Assembly (NCBI GenBank): GCA_026392355.1
Contig: JAPLCF010000036.1
Coordinates: forward strand, 1 to 64,000
Source: Actinomycetota bacterium
GTDB taxonomy: Bacteria > Actinomycetota > Thermoleophilia > Gaiellales > F1-60-MAGs149
Direction of reading: 5' to 3'
DNA length: 64,000 bases
Position numbers and translations under genes: made by a program
Shown: positions 36,667 through 45,106 of the stretch, piece by piece
Numbering within the stretch: position 1 is the stretch's first letter
How the letters are laid out: each line of letters opens with the position of its first letter
Notes under the pieces: model-generated
Seen by the model: only the letters and a program-made list of their open reading frames with translations
Told to the model about the DNA's origin: nothing
The model's database searches: none

Positions 36667-36833
36667 GCGTCGTCAGCAACCTCGACGGAGGCGTCCTCGA
36701 TCATCTCCTCGAGCTCGTAACTGTCGTGCGTGTCCGCCATGTGGGCGTTAACCTGCTCGATCAACTCCTCCATCGAGTCGGCACGGATCTCCGTGTCGCA
36801 GGCGTGCTCGTTGCAGCTCCACTTGCGGGCCAT
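36663..36833 (-). CDS. DUF1059-like small metal-binding protein
   Basis: 56 residues: MARKWSCNEHACDTEIRAD, then a helix SMEELIEQVNAHMADTHD and an acidic tail. The C...H/C...H...H spacing matches small DUF1059 proteins. It fits exactly between R2lox (two-base gap) and the GntR gene (four-base overlap), which supports it as real despite its size. Function unknown; metal delivery to the neighbouring di-metal oxidase is a guess. Confidence 0.75.
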   Translation of the reverse strand: MARKWSCNEHACDTEIRADSMEELIEQVNAHMADTHDSYELEEMIEDASVEVADDA

Positions 36834-36835
36834 GA

Positions 36836-37807
36836 TCAGCCCGCCTCGACGCCGATGACGAAGTCCAGATCCGGATCGAGGATGTCGTCGATCAGCGTCT
36901 GGTCCGGCGTGATGTTGAGCTCACGGCAGCGGTTCTTGTAGTGGCGAACCTTCTGCAGCTGGTACTTCTGCAGGTCGAGTTCCGGCACGAAGCGCTGATA
37001 CTCGAGCATGCCGACGGCGTTGCCGCGGTAGAGGTTGATCGCGTCGTGCACGACCTGCTCGAGCTCGGGGCGCTTCTCGATCAGCTGGCGGCAGGCCGCC
37101 GTGCCGAACGTGATGTGGCGGCCTTCGTCGGCGACGATCTGCTTGAAGCCGTGGCGCAGGGTGCCGAGCTTGCCCCAGATGTCGCAGGTGTCGATGACGA
37201 TCTCGTACGACGGCATCGTCAGGACGACCTCGACACAGATGTTGTAAAGCGTCGAGTAGCGGACGAAGCCCTCCTCGACGGCGGCGAGGTCGCCGGCGTG
37301 GCAGGCGTCGATCAGCTGATGGCCGAAGAACGGCAGGCCCTCGTAGACGGGCTCGCCGGTGGCGTAGCGCCCGGTCGGATCGACGGTCTTCTCGCGATCG
37401 ATCCAGTATTCGCGCAGCTCGTCGGGATCGACGATGCCAACAACCTTGTCGTGCCACATGGCGAAGAACTGCGAGTGGCGCGCCTCTTCCATCATGAAGC
37501 TGGAGAGGAACATGGTCCAGTCGAAGTGGCCGAGGACGTGCGCGGCGTAGATCATCGGCAGCGTCTCGTCGGTGACTTCCTGCTCGCCGCCGAGGAAGCG
37601 CACGGTGATCATCACGATGCCGCGCTGCTGCTCGGGGGTCAGCTCCTTGAAGTCGCGGGCGTCGGCCTCGTAGTCGAACTCGCCCGGATCCCAGAACTTG
37701 CGCATCGCCTTCTCGTACTTGCGATAGATGGAGCCTTCCATCATCTCGCGGCTGAAGCGCATCCGTGACTCGAGCGTGCGCTCGGGCTGGTCCTCGATGG
37801 TGGCCAT
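36836..37807 (-). CDS. R2-like ligand-binding oxidase (R2lox), Mn/Fe type
   Basis: 323 residues of the ferritin-like fold. All six metal ligands are in register: E75; E108 and H111 (EEARH); E193; E228 and H231 (DEGRH). The pair that forms the Tyr-Val ether crosslink in R2lox is also present: V78, three after E75, and Y188, five before E193. This separates it from true class I ribonucleotide reductase R2. About 20 extra residues lie between the second and third ligand helices. R2lox binds a fatty-acid-like ligand; natural reaction unknown. First gene of a five-gene operon ending in ferredoxin. Confidence 0.88.
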   Translation of the reverse strand: MATIEDQPERTLESRMRFSREMMEGSIYRKYEKAMRKFWDPGEFDYEADARDFKELTPEQQRGIVMITVRFLGGEQEVTDETLPMIYAAHVLGHFDWTMFLSSFMMEEARHSQFFAMWHDKVVGIVDPDELREYWIDREKTVDPTGRYATGEPVYEGLPFFGHQLIDACHAGDLAAVEEGFVRYSTLYNICVEVVLTMPSYEIVIDTCDIWGKLGTLRHGFKQIVADEGRHITFGTAACRQLIEKRPELEQVVHDAINLYRGNAVGMLEYQRFVPELDLQKYQLQKVRHYKNRCRELNITPDQTLIDDILDPDLDFVIGVEAG

Positions 37808-37846
37808 GTGACTCCCCTGCAATCTAGAACGTTGAAACCAGAAGTT

Positions 37847-37874
37847 ATAGTAATTCGCGGCCCGAGAATGTCAA
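37847..37874 (-). promoter_or_regulatory. promoter of the R2lox operon
   Basis: Minus strand TTGACA (37869-37874), 16-base spacer, TACTAT (37847-37852): the best -35 box in the window. It leaves a leader of about 35 bases. Confidence 0.7.
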
Positions 37875-37907
37875 GGTGCCGCGTACACGGGCGATACGAT
37901 CCGCGCC

Positions 37908-38321
37908 ATGAAGCGCCTCAGTCTCCTCGCCGTCGCCATGGGCATCGCCGTCGCGATCCTGGCCCCCACCGCCTCCGCCAGCACCGCATCGCTCCAGAGC
38001 CTCGCCGGCCGCTGGACAGGCACCCTCGATGGAGTGAAGCCCAAGATCGTCGTCACGATCGATCTCACTGGGCAGTGGAACGGCTCGCGCACCACGCTGA
38101 CCGGCAACATCAACTGCAGCGGCCTACTCACGTTCCTCGGCAAGGGCGACGCCTCGTACCGCTTCAGCGAACACATCACGAAGAGCACCTCGCCGAGCTG
38201 CGAGCTCGCGCGCGGCCGCGTCGTTTTCACGCCCCTCGCCGACGGCCGGCTTGACTACGCCTGGAAGCTAATCGGCGGCGGTCAGAGTTCCACCGCGACG
38301 CTGAGCCGCAGCCTGACCTAG
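37908..38321 (+). CDS. small secreted protein
   Basis: 137 residues. Clear Sec signal peptide ending in ASAS near residue 25, then a beta-rich domain (AGRWTGTLDG...KIVVTIDLTG) with two cysteines likely forming a disulfide. Resembles small lipocalin-like domains in style, but no family was recognised. TACGAT ends seven bases before the ATG. Confidence 0.65.
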   Translation: MKRLSLLAVAMGIAVAILAPTASASTASLQSLAGRWTGTLDGVKPKIVVTIDLTGQWNGSRTTLTGNINCSGLLTFLGKGDASYRFSEHITKSTSPSCELARGRVVFTPLADGRLDYAWKLIGGGQSSTATLSRSLT

Positions 38322-38351
38322 CGCCAGCTGCGCGTCGTCTACTGTCGGGGC

Positions 38352-39443
38352 ATGCAGCCCGGACACCTGATCCACCACGAGCCCCTGGCGACCTCGATCA
38401 CGGGAGCCCGCGCTTGGCGTGTCCGCTACCTGTCGCGCGATATCGCCGAGCGCGATCAGGAGACAACCGGCCTTGTGATCGCGCCGGAGTCCGCGGGGGC
38501 GGACCGACCGATCGTGACGTGGTGCCACGGCACGACCGGCCTCGGCGATGCCGCCTGCCCGTCAGCGCAGCCCGATCCGGCGCGTGAGCTGACCGGCTAC
38601 TTCACCCCGCAGTCCACACAGCAAATCGATTACGGCGTGCCGGGCCTCCAGGCGATGATCGATGCCGGCTGGGTCGTGTGCGCGACGGACTACCAGGGCC
38701 TCGGTTCGCCCGGCGTCCATCAGTACACCGTTGGCGCGACAAACGCCCGCGATGGCGTGTTCATCGCGCGCGCCGCACGGCATCTCGATGCCGGCGCCGG
38801 CACGCAGCTGGGCGTGATCGGCTGGTCGCAGGGCGGCAACGCCGCGGCGGCAGTCGCCGAGCTCGACGCCGCCGACTTCGGCGAGCTCGACCTCGTCGGT
38901 TCGGTGCTCTACTCGCCGGGCGTGCCGATCATGGCCCTCGCCCATCCCGTCGGCGACTCGGCGGGACTCTCCGACCCGACGGCCACGCCGACCGCGCACC
39001 TGGTGATGATCCTGAAGGGCATGGCAGCAGCCTTCGACGGACTCGACGTCGCCGACATCCTCACGCCGCTCGGCGTCGAGATCATCGAGACCGGCTGGAA
39101 CGACCAGCCGGTCCACCACCTCGACGACGTAATCAAGCGACAGTTCCACCTCAAGGGTGCACTGGTGCGCTCGGATCCGCAGAACTTCGACGCGTGGAAG
39201 ACCGCGATCGCACGTAGCTCGGCCGGCCAGAAGGCACCGCGCTGCCCGCTGCTCCTCTGCGTCGACGCGTTCGGTGGCGGCCTCGTCGTTCCGGTCCCGT
39301 GGCAAGACGGGTACCAGCAGGCTGTCGAGGCACGTGGCGCGCAGCTCGACCGCATCGACTTCCCGCACGACGACCACTTCAGCGTGCCGCAGTCGGCCGC
39401 CCCGCAGGCACAGGCCTGGCTCGCCGCGCGCTTCGCCGGCTAG
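38352..39443 (+). CDS. alpha/beta hydrolase of the secretory-lipase (LIP) type
   Basis: 363 residues. Nucleophile S159 in GWSQGG, oxyanion region TWCHGTTG, and late DDHFSVP histidine. The text TDYQGLGSPG matches the LIP/secretory lipase family, yet no signal peptide is seen, so it may act inside the cell. TACTGT ends six bases before the ATG. Substrate: an ester, unknown. Confidence 0.82.
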   Translation: MQPGHLIHHEPLATSITGARAWRVRYLSRDIAERDQETTGLVIAPESAGADRPIVTWCHGTTGLGDAACPSAQPDPARELTGYFTPQSTQQIDYGVPGLQAMIDAGWVVCATDYQGLGSPGVHQYTVGATNARDGVFIARAARHLDAGAGTQLGVIGWSQGGNAAAAVAELDAADFGELDLVGSVLYSPGVPIMALAHPVGDSAGLSDPTATPTAHLVMILKGMAAAFDGLDVADILTPLGVEIIETGWNDQPVHHLDDVIKRQFHLKGALVRSDPQNFDAWKTAIARSSAGQKAPRCPLLLCVDAFGGGLVVPVPWQDGYQQAVEARGAQLDRIDFPHDDHFSVPQSAAPQAQAWLAARFAG

Positions 39444-39481
39444 GCGCCGCTCGCTCGGCCGCGCCGTAGAATGCCCTCGCC

Positions 39482-39554
39482 GCCCCCGTAGCTCAGGGGA
39501 TAGAGCATCGGTTTCCTAAACCGTGCGTCGCATGTTCGAATCATGCCGGGGGCA
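39482..39554 (+). tRNA. tRNA-Arg, anticodon CCT
   Basis: 73-base cloverleaf: acceptor GCCCCCG/CGGGGGC, anticodon loop TTCCTAA in stem TCGGT/ACCGT, T-arm GCATG/CATGC, discriminator A. Reads AGG. The D-loop matches that of tRNA-Arg(GCG) at 18000. Confidence 0.96.
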
Positions 39555-39574
39555 TGTCAGCATCCAAGCGAAAA

Positions 39575-39613
39575 CGCCCCGGATTCCCCATACAAGATGG
39601 GATTTCCGGGGCG
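39575..39613 (+). terminator. terminator of tRNA-Arg(CCT)
   Basis: Nine-base outer arms CGCCCCGGA/TCCGGGGCG with an inner CCCAT/ATGGG helix, 20 bases after the tRNA. Confidence 0.8.
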
Positions 39614-39630
39614 CTTCGCAGAGACCAGTG

Positions 39631-39665
39631 CCCCACGCTCCTCGCTCGCAGGCGGGAGCGTGGGG
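39631..39665. terminator. hairpin downstream of the large PLD-SGNH gene
   Basis: Eleven-base perfect arms (CCCCACGCTCC / GGAGCGTGGGG) with a 13-base loop. With the tRNA and its terminator it accounts for most of the 315-base gene-free stretch 39444-39758; nothing else was seen there. Confidence 0.65.
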
Positions 39666-39758
39666 GTTGGTTCTAGCGGGCGCAGCTTTCGTGGTCGAGG
39701 GTGTGTCTGGGCGTGACTGTGTAGCAGCCGGTCGCAGCGGCGAAGTTTGCGCCGGACA

Positions 39759-42700
39759 TCAGTTCGAACCTCCGCCAGCCGTGAAGCGCATCAGCGGTCG
39801 CCCGTCGGCGTCCGTCTGGGCCCAGTCGAGCGGGGCCTTGCAGCTGCCGGAGCGCGCCGTGCCACCGTTCCATGCCTGCTGCAGGCAGGCCTGAAGGGCA
39901 ATCTGTCCAAGCGCGTTCGGATGGATCGCCTCTGCAGGCTCGAAGGGCTTGCCGAGGCGCATCATCGAAACGCGCTCCGCGCTTGTGGTGCGCGCGGGCC
40001 CCGCGGGCAGCTCGTCAACGAATCCCGCCTGCTTCGAGCACAGCTCGCGTCCGGTGAAGGCGTGCTCGACATCCATGAAGGAAACCGAGTGGCCGGTGCT
40101 CGCAGAGGCTCGTCGCGTCGCGGCACGCAGCGCGTCGTTGAGAACGGGGATCCGCGTCCCGATCCACGCGACATCAGAGTTGTAGAACGGACAGCCACCG
40201 GTACCGAAACGGCCCTTATACGTCTCGGGGTAGCGCATGTCGGCAGCAATCGGCATTGGGTAGCCCTGGACGATCAGCTTCCAGTCACCCGCCGCGTAGC
40301 CCGCATTCCGCATCGTGGCGTCGATGCGGTTGATGGCACCTTCGACCTTCGCGCCGACGGCGGCGAGTGCCGAATCGGAGAGCTTCTTCTGCACGCCCGC
40401 GTCCTGCTGGCACGTCTTCGCAATCGGTGCGGGTCGGGAGAAGGCCGCGACGCACGAGAGGATGATCCCCGCGAAGCCCATGTCGTTGCCGCCGATGGAG
40501 AGCACGACGAGCTTGACCTTCGCGTGCTTGGCGACGGCGTCGAGCAGCGTCAGCTGGCCATACTTCTCCGTACCGTTGACGCCGCGGTCGATGCCGGGCT
40601 TCCAGCTGCCGGTGAGACTCTTCTTCGAGGTTGTGATCGCACCGGAGCAGGCGATATTGACGCCGGCGATGCCGTTGATGTGGATCTCAGCGGCCTTTGA
40701 GCGGTGGCACTTGGCCTCCGACTCGCCGGTTGGCGTGTCCCAGTACGCGTCCGCGCCCGTGTCGATCAGAGCGGCGTTGGCGGCCTTGCCGACGTTGCCG
40801 CGCCAGCGCCCGGCCTCGCCCGAGATGAACGAGTCGCCCATCGAGACGGCGACGTCGCTGCCCGCCGGGATCCGATCGAGGACGCCGGTGCGCCACGTCG
40901 ACGGCACGGTCGGGAAGCCGTCGCACGAGAGTGCGGCGCGCGAGGAGTACTGCACCATCGGGTCGAGGTAGTCGCGCTTGAAGTCGGCCATCGCAGCCGG
41001 GTTCTCGATGATGTACCCGAACTCTTGGAGCTGATTCGGATAGGCGTTCTGCGAGCCGACGTAGAAGGCTGCGTCATCGACGGCGATGACCTTGCCGTGA
41101 TGCGCGGACTGCCTGCCGTTGGGCCACGTGTCCGCGTTCGAGTAGCGGAATGGTGCGACGGTGAGCGAGCGACACGCGGCCGTCGTGGCCTGCTGCTGCG
41201 AGCCCATCAGCTTGGTCAGGCGCTTCATCATCACCGTCAGCGTTTTGGGCGGCGCTGCGCTGTAGCCCTCGGTCGAGCTGATCGCGCCGTCGGGGTTAGA
41301 GACGACGATGGTGACCGGAATGCCATCGCGCACCTTGCGGGCAAGGCCGTCGAACAGGCGCACGTCGTAGGACGGATCGACCGCGCACGGGAAGATCGAT
41401 TCCTGCTGAGCGATCACGACCTTGGTCTTCGCCGAGTCAACCAGTGCGCGCAGGGCCGTGTCGCTCGGGTTGTCGCCGTCCCACTTCGGATCACCGTTCA
41501 TCGTGTTCGGCAGCGGCGGCAGCTTGCAGCCGGAGTCGGCCTGATCGGCCTTCGAGACCTCGCGCGGGTCGAGCGTGCCCGTCACGCGCCCGGTCTTCGT
41601 GTAGCCGGCTCGGCCGACACCGAGCACCGTCACGTCGCCGACCGGTGCGGTCGCCGCGGGCGCGCGCCGGCTGGGACACTTCGTACCACCGTTGTCCGGC
41701 ACCAGCGTGTTGGAGTGCTTGATGCTCCAGGTTGGGTAGGTACAAAGCTCGGTCCAGAGGACGTCAAGGAAGCGCTGTGCGGTGATGGCACCCGGACCGC
41801 GCACAACCACGCCGACGTCGGTAACCGGATTCGTCGACTGCAGATAGCTGTCGGACCACATGTTGATGCCGGAGGTGTAGGCAACCTTGCCGTCGGCGGC
41901 CACGATCTTCGAGTGGTTCCAGGAGAAGCCGTTGAGGCCCAGCGTGTTCTTGTGGAGCGCGAGCACGATCTGCAGATGCGGGGCGGCCTTCTCTAGGTCG
42001 CGGTGCAGGTTGCGGAGCTTGAGCGTCGAGAACGGTGCGGCGGGCTGGTGCCCCCAAACCATGCGCACAACCGGGCGGCGTCCAGCCGCGTCGGCCTCGC
42101 GCACACCACTGATCAGGGCCTCGCGGAAACCCCCGTCGGCGACCATGGCGAGGCTCGACACGTCGACGACCGTTTCGGCGTTGGCGATGATCGACCGGAT
42201 CGTGTCGAGCATGCGCTGCTGCGTCGCGCCCGAGCTGCACACGTCGGTGCGTCCCCAGCAGTCCTGCGTGCGGATAAGCCAGCCGGGTGCGGCGGTGCCG
42301 ACACCATCGAGGGCGTTGCCTGTCGTCTTGTTCCAGAGGAGCCCCTCGGACGAGTCGGAGCCGGTGCGGCGCTCCATGCTGCGAATTGCCCGGACGACCG
42401 CCTCGATATGCGGCGTCGGCGAGGCGTTGACATGGCTCGTCTCACGCGCGGCAACGGTCACATCCGGCCCGCCATTCGGGCCCGGCGCGGTCCAGATCAC
42501 CGTCGGCGCACTACTCGGGCCAACGGTGACCCGCGGCCCGTACATTGCACCTGTCGTGCCGATCTGGACCGGATTCGACCACACGCCGTCCACCCCGAAG
42601 CGGGCGAGGATGGCATCCAGTCCGTCGCCGACGCCACGGTAGGCGAGCACGGCGCGACCACGATCACTCATGGCCACCTGCGGCGAATCGGCGTCCGCGA

Positions 42701-43739
42701 TCGCAATGTTTTCGCTCCACCCATCCGGGTCGCGCAGGGTGGTACGGACAGTGGGAATGCCGCCGACGAGTTCTGTCCAGGCGACGGCCACACGCTCGGC
42801 GCCACCGGCGGCAACGGCGATCTGCGGGATCTGCGCCGCGGCAGGTCCAAGCGCTTCGATTCCACCAAGGCGGTCGTTATCGAGAATGCGAGCGAACGGG
42901 AGCTGTGTGTCGCCCAAGTCCTCGATCCAGGCGATGGCGACATCGCCATCAGGGGAGGCGGCGATACGCGGCAAACTCGCGTTTTGTCCCGGGTTCGACC
43001 ACGTCGCGGGAACAGTCCAGAAGCCCCCGGCGTACCTGGATACCTTGATCGCGTCTGCGCCGTCGCGCGCCTCGACCCACACGACGTGGACCCGGCCGCT
43101 ACGACCACCGGCAACGTAGGCGACTGGCTGCACAGGATGTTGCGCCAGAGACACCCAGCCTGCCTCGCCGACTACACCACCAGCTATGCGCACGGAACGC
43201 ACCCGTCGCATGCCGTCGGCGTCGAGCGCCGTCCAGACGACGGTCGCCGTCCCGTCTGGCTCCATCGTCACCCGGGCACTGCGCGCATTGGCTCCCGCAA
43301 GGCGGAACGGATCGCCCCATGTGCCACCCGCATAGACGGAGCCTTCGACCCCCTGTCCGTCACTGGCGCGCCAGATCACGATCGCCTTGCCCGAACTACT
43401 GGCCGCCATGCGCACCGTGCCGTCCTGGACGGGGCCCTGGGAAAGTCGCGTCGGCGCGCTCCACGCACCGTTGGCAAAACGTGCTGCGTAGATCGAGAAC
43501 CGCGTTCCGTCCCATTCGTGCCACGCCGCGAACGGCGCGGCCTGGGCGGCATCAGCGACGGCCACGCCGAGCGATGTGCGCGTGCCGTCCGACAGCGTCA
43601 CGGGGTCCTGCCACTGCTCGCTGGCCGCGGCCTGGTCGGCCGAGATACCAAACGTCCCGACGACCAGCGCGAACAGCCCAAGCACAAGACAGAGCGGCAG
43701 GGGCACGCGGCGAGGACGACGGGTCACGGTCGTCAGCAT
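39759..43739 (-). CDS. secreted multidomain protein: propeller-like repeats, phospholipase D (two HKD motifs) and SGNH/GDSL hydrolase
   Basis: 1,326 residues. Signal peptide at about 10-40. Tryptophan/Asp-rich repeats at about 40-430 (W..P..L, GRAVLAYRG, GKAIVIWRAS) look like a beta-propeller. PLD half 1 has H609-K611-D616 in NHSKIVAADG. PLD half 2 has H881-K883-D888 in HHGKVIAVDD, and GSQNAYP. A C-terminal SGNH hydrolase has S970 in MGDSFISGE, GGNDMGF, and H1273 in EAIHPNALG. It could hydrolyse both the head group and acyl chains of phospholipids outside the cell. ATG 43739 is given; TATGCT seven bases before an in-frame GTG at 43727 suggests that may be the true leaderless start. Confidence 0.85.
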   Translation of the reverse strand: MLTTVTRRPRRVPLPLCLVLGLFALVVGTFGISADQAAASEQWQDPVTLSDGTRTSLGVAVADAAQAAPFAAWHEWDGTRFSIYAARFANGAWSAPTRLSQGPVQDGTVRMAASSSGKAIVIWRASDGQGVEGSVYAGGTWGDPFRLAGANARSARVTMEPDGTATVVWTALDADGMRRVRSVRIAGGVVGEAGWVSLAQHPVQPVAYVAGGRSGRVHVVWVEARDGADAIKVSRYAGGFWTVPATWSNPGQNASLPRIAASPDGDVAIAWIEDLGDTQLPFARILDNDRLGGIEALGPAAAQIPQIAVAAGGAERVAVAWTELVGGIPTVRTTLRDPDGWSENIAIADADSPQVAMSDRGRAVLAYRGVGDGLDAILARFGVDGVWSNPVQIGTTGAMYGPRVTVGPSSAPTVIWTAPGPNGGPDVTVAARETSHVNASPTPHIEAVVRAIRSMERRTGSDSSEGLLWNKTTGNALDGVGTAAPGWLIRTQDCWGRTDVCSSGATQQRMLDTIRSIIANAETVVDVSSLAMVADGGFREALISGVREADAAGRRPVVRMVWGHQPAAPFSTLKLRNLHRDLEKAAPHLQIVLALHKNTLGLNGFSWNHSKIVAADGKVAYTSGINMWSDSYLQSTNPVTDVGVVVRGPGAITAQRFLDVLWTELCTYPTWSIKHSNTLVPDNGGTKCPSRRAPAATAPVGDVTVLGVGRAGYTKTGRVTGTLDPREVSKADQADSGCKLPPLPNTMNGDPKWDGDNPSDTALRALVDSAKTKVVIAQQESIFPCAVDPSYDVRLFDGLARKVRDGIPVTIVVSNPDGAISSTEGYSAAPPKTLTVMMKRLTKLMGSQQQATTAACRSLTVAPFRYSNADTWPNGRQSAHHGKVIAVDDAAFYVGSQNAYPNQLQEFGYIIENPAAMADFKRDYLDPMVQYSSRAALSCDGFPTVPSTWRTGVLDRIPAGSDVAVSMGDSFISGEAGRWRGNVGKAANAALIDTGADAYWDTPTGESEAKCHRSKAAEIHINGIAGVNIACSGAITTSKKSLTGSWKPGIDRGVNGTEKYGQLTLLDAVAKHAKVKLVVLSIGGNDMGFAGIILSCVAAFSRPAPIAKTCQQDAGVQKKLSDSALAAVGAKVEGAINRIDATMRNAGYAAGDWKLIVQGYPMPIAADMRYPETYKGRFGTGGCPFYNSDVAWIGTRIPVLNDALRAATRRASASTGHSVSFMDVEHAFTGRELCSKQAGFVDELPAGPARTTSAERVSMMRLGKPFEPAEAIHPNALGQIALQACLQQAWNGGTARSGSCKAPLDWAQTDADGRPLMRFTAGGGSN

Positions 43740-43896
43740 ACCGTGCTACTGCCCGATCGTTCGAGAGAGAATGTGTCACAGCACACCCCTGCGGTGCGGA
43801 GCATCGTGCAACACCGGACGACTCAATCTCCTGCCCAGAGTGCAAGTCGTCCGCGCTGACCATCAACGGGTACTGCCTTCTTGTTAGAGTCAACCC

Positions 43897-44922
43897 ATGC
43901 GCTGTCGACTCACCATGCTCACACTCCTCTTCGTGCTGCTGACCATCGCCGCTGCACCCGCCTCGGCTGCGCCGAAGCGTGCCGTTGTGCTCGTCTCCGG
44001 AACGGCAGCCACAACCCCGTTTACGACGCCAACCTCGGCCTGCCGCACGGGCTATTCGGCCGGCAACACGTGGGCCTATCTGCGCGACTCTCTCGTGGCG
44101 CGCGGCTTCGCCGTGTACACGGCGCCCGCAAGCATGATCGGCACCCCGGTGGTCGACACGGACAGTCCCTACGACGGCCCGTTCGGCGACTGCCCGCGCC
44201 AGCTGCCAGCACGCATGACGATCAACGCGACGGGGCCGGTTGACAGCAGCGGCTCCAACCTCGCGCGCTTCATCGACTACCTCCACGACCGCTACGGCAT
44301 CACCCACGTCGATCTGGTCGGGCACTCACTCGGCGGCCTGATCGGCCGCGCGGGCATCCGCGAGGTGAAGTTGTCGCGCGTGCCCGTGCGCATCCGCTCC
44401 TACACGACACTCGGCTCACCATGGGACGGGGCGATGGCAGCCGACCCGACGGTACCCGGCAAGCCGACGTCGGCGTGCGACGGCCTGGGGAATTGCGAGG
44501 TCTTCGTCAACTCGCTCATTCAGATCCCCGGCATCTGGACGCTCGTCGAGTTCCTCAACCCGCGCAACGCCCCCGCGTGGAACCTCGCGCAGACCGGCTT
44601 CCTTGACGGGATCCCGGTGACGATGATGGCCGGCACGTACTTCACGAAGCCCGGCGGCTCGGTGCGCAAGTGGCCGAATGACGGCGTCATCCAGCGCGCG
44701 TCCGCGCTCGCCAGCGCCACACCCGATTCCGTGCTGCCGCACCGGCGCTGCCTGCAGTTCCCGCTGACACACAGCATGTTCGTGTCGGCCTCGATCGGCA
44801 CGGCTCCCGACACGTCCCTGACCGGCAGCCCGACCGTCGCCGCCGCGCTGGCGAGCACGATCGCCGATGCCGGCACGGCGCTGGGTAACAAAAACCGGAG
44901 CGGCTGCCCGGCTAAGCCCTGA
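43897..44922 (+). CDS. secreted lipase/esterase (alpha/beta fold)
   Basis: 341 residues with a signal peptide ending near residue 27 (PASAAPK). Oxyanion LVSGTAA, nucleophile S144 in GHSLGGLIG, late His in LPHRRCLQFPLTHS. Similar to class-2 and LipA/EstA-type triacylglycerol lipases of actinobacteria; cysteine pairs suggest disulfides. TAGAGT ends six bases before the ATG. Divergent from the PLD-SGNH gene, so two lipid-degrading exoenzymes share one intergenic region. Confidence 0.85.
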   Translation: MRCRLTMLTLLFVLLTIAAAPASAAPKRAVVLVSGTAATTPFTTPTSACRTGYSAGNTWAYLRDSLVARGFAVYTAPASMIGTPVVDTDSPYDGPFGDCPRQLPARMTINATGPVDSSGSNLARFIDYLHDRYGITHVDLVGHSLGGLIGRAGIREVKLSRVPVRIRSYTTLGSPWDGAMAADPTVPGKPTSACDGLGNCEVFVNSLIQIPGIWTLVEFLNPRNAPAWNLAQTGFLDGIPVTMMAGTYFTKPGGSVRKWPNDGVIQRASALASATPDSVLPHRRCLQFPLTHSMFVSASIGTAPDTSLTGSPTVAAALASTIADAGTALGNKNRSGCPAKP

Positions 44923-44960
44923 TCCGGCGACACAATCCGCTCGCGCAGCGCACGAGCTGC

Positions 44961-45022
44961 CACTCGTAGCTCAGCGGATAGCGCTGGAGCTTCCAAAACG
45001 TGCGTCCCGTTGCCGCATCAGG
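44961..45022 (+). pseudogene. tRNA-like remnant
   Basis: The run CGTAGCTCAGCGGATAG plus later TTCCAAAACGTGCGTCCC aligns with tRNA-Arg(CCT) at 39482 (CGTAGCTCAGGGGATAG ... TTCCTAAACCGTGCGTC). The acceptor ends do not pair, the D-stem is damaged (GCTC versus GCGC) and the T-arm is lost. A decayed tRNA copy, not a working gene. Confidence 0.6.
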
Positions 45023-45106
45023 CCTAGGGGTATCTATCTAGGGACCCGCGAGAGCGGCTCAGCGAACGTGTGAGCCAGCACGGACCCATCCGTTATGTTG
45101 GCCCGA

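Noticed and set aside
36836-37807. Class I ribonucleotide reductase beta subunit (NrdB)
   Set aside because: The crosslink Val and Tyr and ligand spacing match R2lox, and no alpha subunit is nearby.
42003-43859. 618-codon open frame opposite the PLD-SGNH gene
   Set aside because: Composition typical of an antisense frame, and the real gene has signal peptide and catalytic motifs.
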